Below are positions 7,159 through 8,557 of a stretch of 8,557 bases of DNA, piece by piece. The DNA comes from Spirochaetales bacterium UBA1265 (GTDB taxonomy: Bacteria > Spirochaetota > Spirochaetia > Sphaerochaetales > Sphaerochaetaceae): contig DBVL01000013.1 of NCBI GenBank assembly GCA_002308475.1, positions 4,187-12,743 on the forward strand, given 5' to 3'. The translations under genes and the position numbers were made by a program. A model generated the notes under the pieces. It did no database searches. It was not told the DNA's origin and saw only the letters and a list, made by a program, of their open reading frames with translations. The number at the start of each line of letters is the position of its first letter. Position 1 is the first letter of the stretch.

Positions 7159-7206
7159 ATTCTTCAAGAAAATTTTTGCTAAAAATTAATGATTCTTCAA
7201 GAAAAT
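7159..7206. repeat. 15-bp direct repeat with AT-rich hairpin between copies
   Basis: ATTCTTCAAGAAAAT occurs at 7159-7173 and again at 7192-7206, a 33-bp period. Each copy contains the imperfect dyad TTCTT-C-AAGAA. Between them AATTTTT (7171-7177) and AAAAATT (7181-7187) form a short hairpin. The segment lies between the two convergent gene ends. It could contribute to ending transcription of the - strand operon, for which no classic terminator is visible, or be a binding site; both are guesses. Confidence 0.5.
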
Positions 7207-7214
7207 GGGCTTTT

Positions 7215-7586
7215 TCAGGTTTTCTTAATGTGTTTAACGTGGTAGCCAAGGTTCTCAACAGTGAGGCGCAGTGTCATGTCTGGAATCTCCTCAGACATGG
7301 AGACCTCTGCCTTGCCTTCCTCGAGAGAGACCTTTGCACTTGCTCCGCTAATCTTGTTTAAGGCCCTTTTGACGCTGTTTGTACAGTTGCTGCAGTGCAT
7401 GCCTTCAATCTCAATTATCTTTGTGCAAATTATTGGAGAAGTAAGGACTTTATCATCTTCATTGTTTGAGATGTTTTCATTTCCACCACCGCAACAATCT
7501 CCCTGACCTTTAAGGTGCTTTATGGAAGGAATGATTGCAGCTATGACTGCCGCAAGAATTGCTATTAAAACTATTACTGTAGACAT
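7215..7586 (-). CDS. Membrane-anchored HMA-domain metal-binding protein
   Basis: A 123-residue protein read from ATG at 7586. Residues 3-20 form one hydrophobic membrane segment, followed by a basic stretch and a CCGGG motif at 31-35. This N-terminal layout resembles FeoB-associated cysteine-rich small membrane proteins. After an acidic linker, residues about 52-121 form a heavy-metal-associated domain with the metal-binding loop GMHCSNC (Cys65, Cys68) and a late LGYHV motif in the usual position. HMA domains bind Cu(I), Zn(II) or similar ions and pass them to transporters; the domain should face the cytoplasm if the helix is an N-terminal signal anchor (inference). The start lies 4 bp after the deacylase stop, and no good ribosome site precedes it, so translation is probably coupled. 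No transporter gene is nearby to name the metal. Confidence 0.85.
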   Translation of the reverse strand: MSTVIVLIAILAAVIAAIIPSIKHLKGQGDCCGGGNENISNNEDDKVLTSPIICTKIIEIEGMHCSNCTNSVKRALNKISGASAKVSLEEGKAEVSMSEEIPDMTLRLTVENLGYHVKHIKKT

Positions 7587-7590
7587 ATTT

Positions 7591-8058
7591 TCAAATCAGA
7601 GCTACGAACTCTGCCTCCGTAAGACGTGCAAGATCCTGCGGGTCCAGGCATAGCATGGTTCCTCGGATTCCTGCGCTGACATAAATTCTATTACACAAAA
7701 GAGCGCTTTCTTCAATAAATGTCGGATATTTGTGGATCATTCCCAGCGGGCTGCATCCGCCTCTGATGTAACCGGTGTGCTTCTGCAGTTGGGATAATGG
7801 AAGCAGGTCTATAGCTTTTACAGAGCACAGATCCCGGACCTTTTTCAGGCTTATATCATAGGCGGCAGGAACACAGAATACAAAGAGTTCTTTTTCATCT
7901 GTGATCATTACTATGGTTTTAAAAAGTTGTTCAGCATCAATTCCTAGCTCGGAAGCTGCATGCATGGCATCCAGGTGGTTCTCATCCACAGTGTAGGAAA
8001 GAGTAGAGTAAGTCACTTTCTCGGCTTCAAGGATCCTCATGGCATTTGTTTTCTTCAT
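7591..8058 (-). CDS. ybaK: YbaK/EbsC-family Cys-tRNA(Pro) deacylase
   Basis: A 155-residue protein, about the normal length of the family. Members hydrolyse wrongly charged aminoacyl-tRNA, classically Cys-tRNA(Pro), in the cytoplasm. Supporting marks are the LFKTIV segment with the conserved lysine (Lys47, matching the catalytic lysine of known YbaK proteins) and the loop GYIRGGCSPLG (96-106), both typical of YbaK rather than of the ProX or ProRS INS branches. On the - strand, purine-rich AAGGAGAAGG precedes the ATG at 8058 by about 7 bases. A second Met at residue 7 is a less likely start because it is farther from the ribosome site. It is the first gene of a two-gene operon with the HMA protein, 4 bp downstream. 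Exact tRNA specificity cannot be read from sequence alone. Confidence 0.92.
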   Translation of the reverse strand: MKKTNAMRILEAEKVTYSTLSYTVDENHLDAMHAASELGIDAEQLFKTIVMITDEKELFVFCVPAAYDISLKKVRDLCSVKAIDLLPLSQLQKHTGYIRGGCSPLGMIHKYPTFIEESALLCNRIYVSAGIRGTMLCLDPQDLARLTEAEFVALI

Positions 8059-8211
8059 GGCTTTACCTTCTCCTTTAAATATAAGGAAAAACCGGAGTTT
8101 TGAAAATTTGTACTATTAACGGACTGAATTTGTAATTGAAATGGGTAAAGATAATGGATTATTGATTGAGAAGTGTTTTTAACATATTATTTCACGAAAT
8201 TAGGTGGAACC
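8059..8211. other. Divergent intergenic region between ybaK and uxuA
   Basis: This 153-bp AT-rich spacer separates the two divergent genes. It contains the ybaK ribosome site (- strand, about 8066-8075), a good uxuA promoter candidate (8162-8190) and the uxuA ribosome site AGGTGG at 8202-8207. For ybaK, only a weak - strand pair was found: TTACAA (complement of 8130-8135), 17 bp, then TACAAA (complement of 8107-8112). No clear operator dyad was seen. Confidence 0.55.
8162..8190 (+). promoter_or_regulatory. Candidate promoter of uxuA
   Basis: TTGATT (8162-8167) and TATTAT (8185-8190) are separated by 17 bp, with four and five of six matches to the sigma-70 consensus. Initiation near 8197 would give a leader of roughly 15 bases containing AGGTGG just before the ATG at 8212. 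Confidence 0.5.
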
Positions 8212-8557
8212 ATGAAGAAAAACATTAACATGACATTCAGATGGTACGGAGAAGGCAACGACACAGTTGAACTCTGGCACATAAAACAGACTCCCGGTGT
8301 AAAGGGAATAATGGGACTTCTTGACTACAAAGCAGCAGGGGAAGTCTGGGAAAAGGACGAGATAAAGACTTATCTTGAAGGAATCAGAAAAGCAGGCCTC
8401 GAGTGTAAGGTAATTGAGAGCGTGAACGTTCACGAGGATATAAAGCTTGGTCGTCCTACAAGAGACAAGTACATCCAGAACTATATAACAACAATCGAGA
8501 ACCTTGCTGAGTTTGGAATCAAGGTTATCATTTACAACTTCATGCCTGTTTTTGACT
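8212..8557 (+). CDS. uxuA: Mannonate dehydratase, 5' part only
   Basis: The frame from ATG 8212 is open to the window end; 115 residues are visible of an expected ~350-400. The enzyme dehydrates D-mannonate to 2-keto-3-deoxy-D-gluconate in the cytoplasmic glucuronate pathway. Recognition rests on the N-terminal [13 protein letters not shown] segment, on GVKGIMGLL and GEVWEKDEI in the usual order, on [10 protein letters not shown] (about 69-78) and on YNFMPVFD at the right edge, all hallmarks of UxuA TIM-barrel enzymes. AGGTGG at 8202-8207 sets the start; a Met at residue 7 is an alternative but has a poorer position. Codon choice is richer in G and C than in the lipoprotein genes. Neighbouring uronate genes, if any, would lie to the right, outside the window. 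Confidence 0.95.
   Translation, partial: MKKNINMTFRWYGEGNDTVELWHIKQTPGVKGIMGLLDYKAAGEVWEKDEIKTYLEGIRKAGLECKVIESVNVHEDIKLGRPTRDKYIQNYITTIENLAEFGIKVIIYNFMPVFD

Noticed and set aside
8200..8433. - strand frame opposite the uxuA start
   Set aside because: It is antisense to a clearly conserved UxuA N-terminus and has no family features of its own.
8421..8434. 14-bp perfect palindrome CGTGAACGTTCACG
   Set aside because: It lies inside the uxuA frame and encodes the conserved ESVNVHED segment, so codon constraint explains it. It shares a GTGAAC half with the stem at 3154-3173, but this is short enough to be chance.

Overview
The window looks like part of a host-associated spirochaete genome (Treponema/Sphaerochaeta-like). 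This is an inference. It rests on two large lipoproteins with a relaxed spirochaete-type lipobox (F-I-S-C at residue 21), on surface-repeat families typical of gut bacteria (CxxC repeats, a GLUG-type beta-helix, BspA-like leucine-rich repeats), and on a uronate-catabolism gene at the right edge. No rRNA, tRNA, CRISPR array, insertion sequence or integrase is visible.

Left and centre (1-7103, + strand) form a block of surface proteins. First is the 3' part of a gene for a cysteine-repeat protein that is open at the left edge (1-1074). Two complete lipoprotein genes follow (1134-3014, 626 aa; 3201-7103, 1300 aa). They share a signal peptide, the same ribosome-binding-site layout and about 280 residues of homologous N-terminal sequence that I cannot assign to a named family. 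Their C-terminal halves then diverge completely. The first continues into a GLUG-type beta-helix. The second continues into a linker domain, a different beta-helix and an array of eleven ~26-residue BspA-like repeats. The pair looks like one membrane anchor carrying interchangeable display modules. The 186-bp gap between them can fold into four consecutive stem-loops, and the second gene ends at a strong intrinsic terminator (7114-7147).

Right (7215-8058, - strand) is a two-gene operon: a YbaK/EbsC-type aminoacyl-tRNA deacylase, then, 4 bp later, a small membrane-anchored heavy-metal-associated (HMA) protein with a CCGGG motif. At the right edge, divergently transcribed, is the start of mannonate dehydratase (uxuA, 8212 onward, open at the edge), an enzyme of glucuronate breakdown. 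The 153-bp gap between ybaK and uxuA holds a reasonable promoter for uxuA.

The surface-protein block and the right-hand metabolic genes do not appear functionally linked. The parts most worth a second look are the paralogous lipoprotein pair with swapped modules, the recently duplicated units in the repeat array, and the structured spacer between the two lipoprotein genes.
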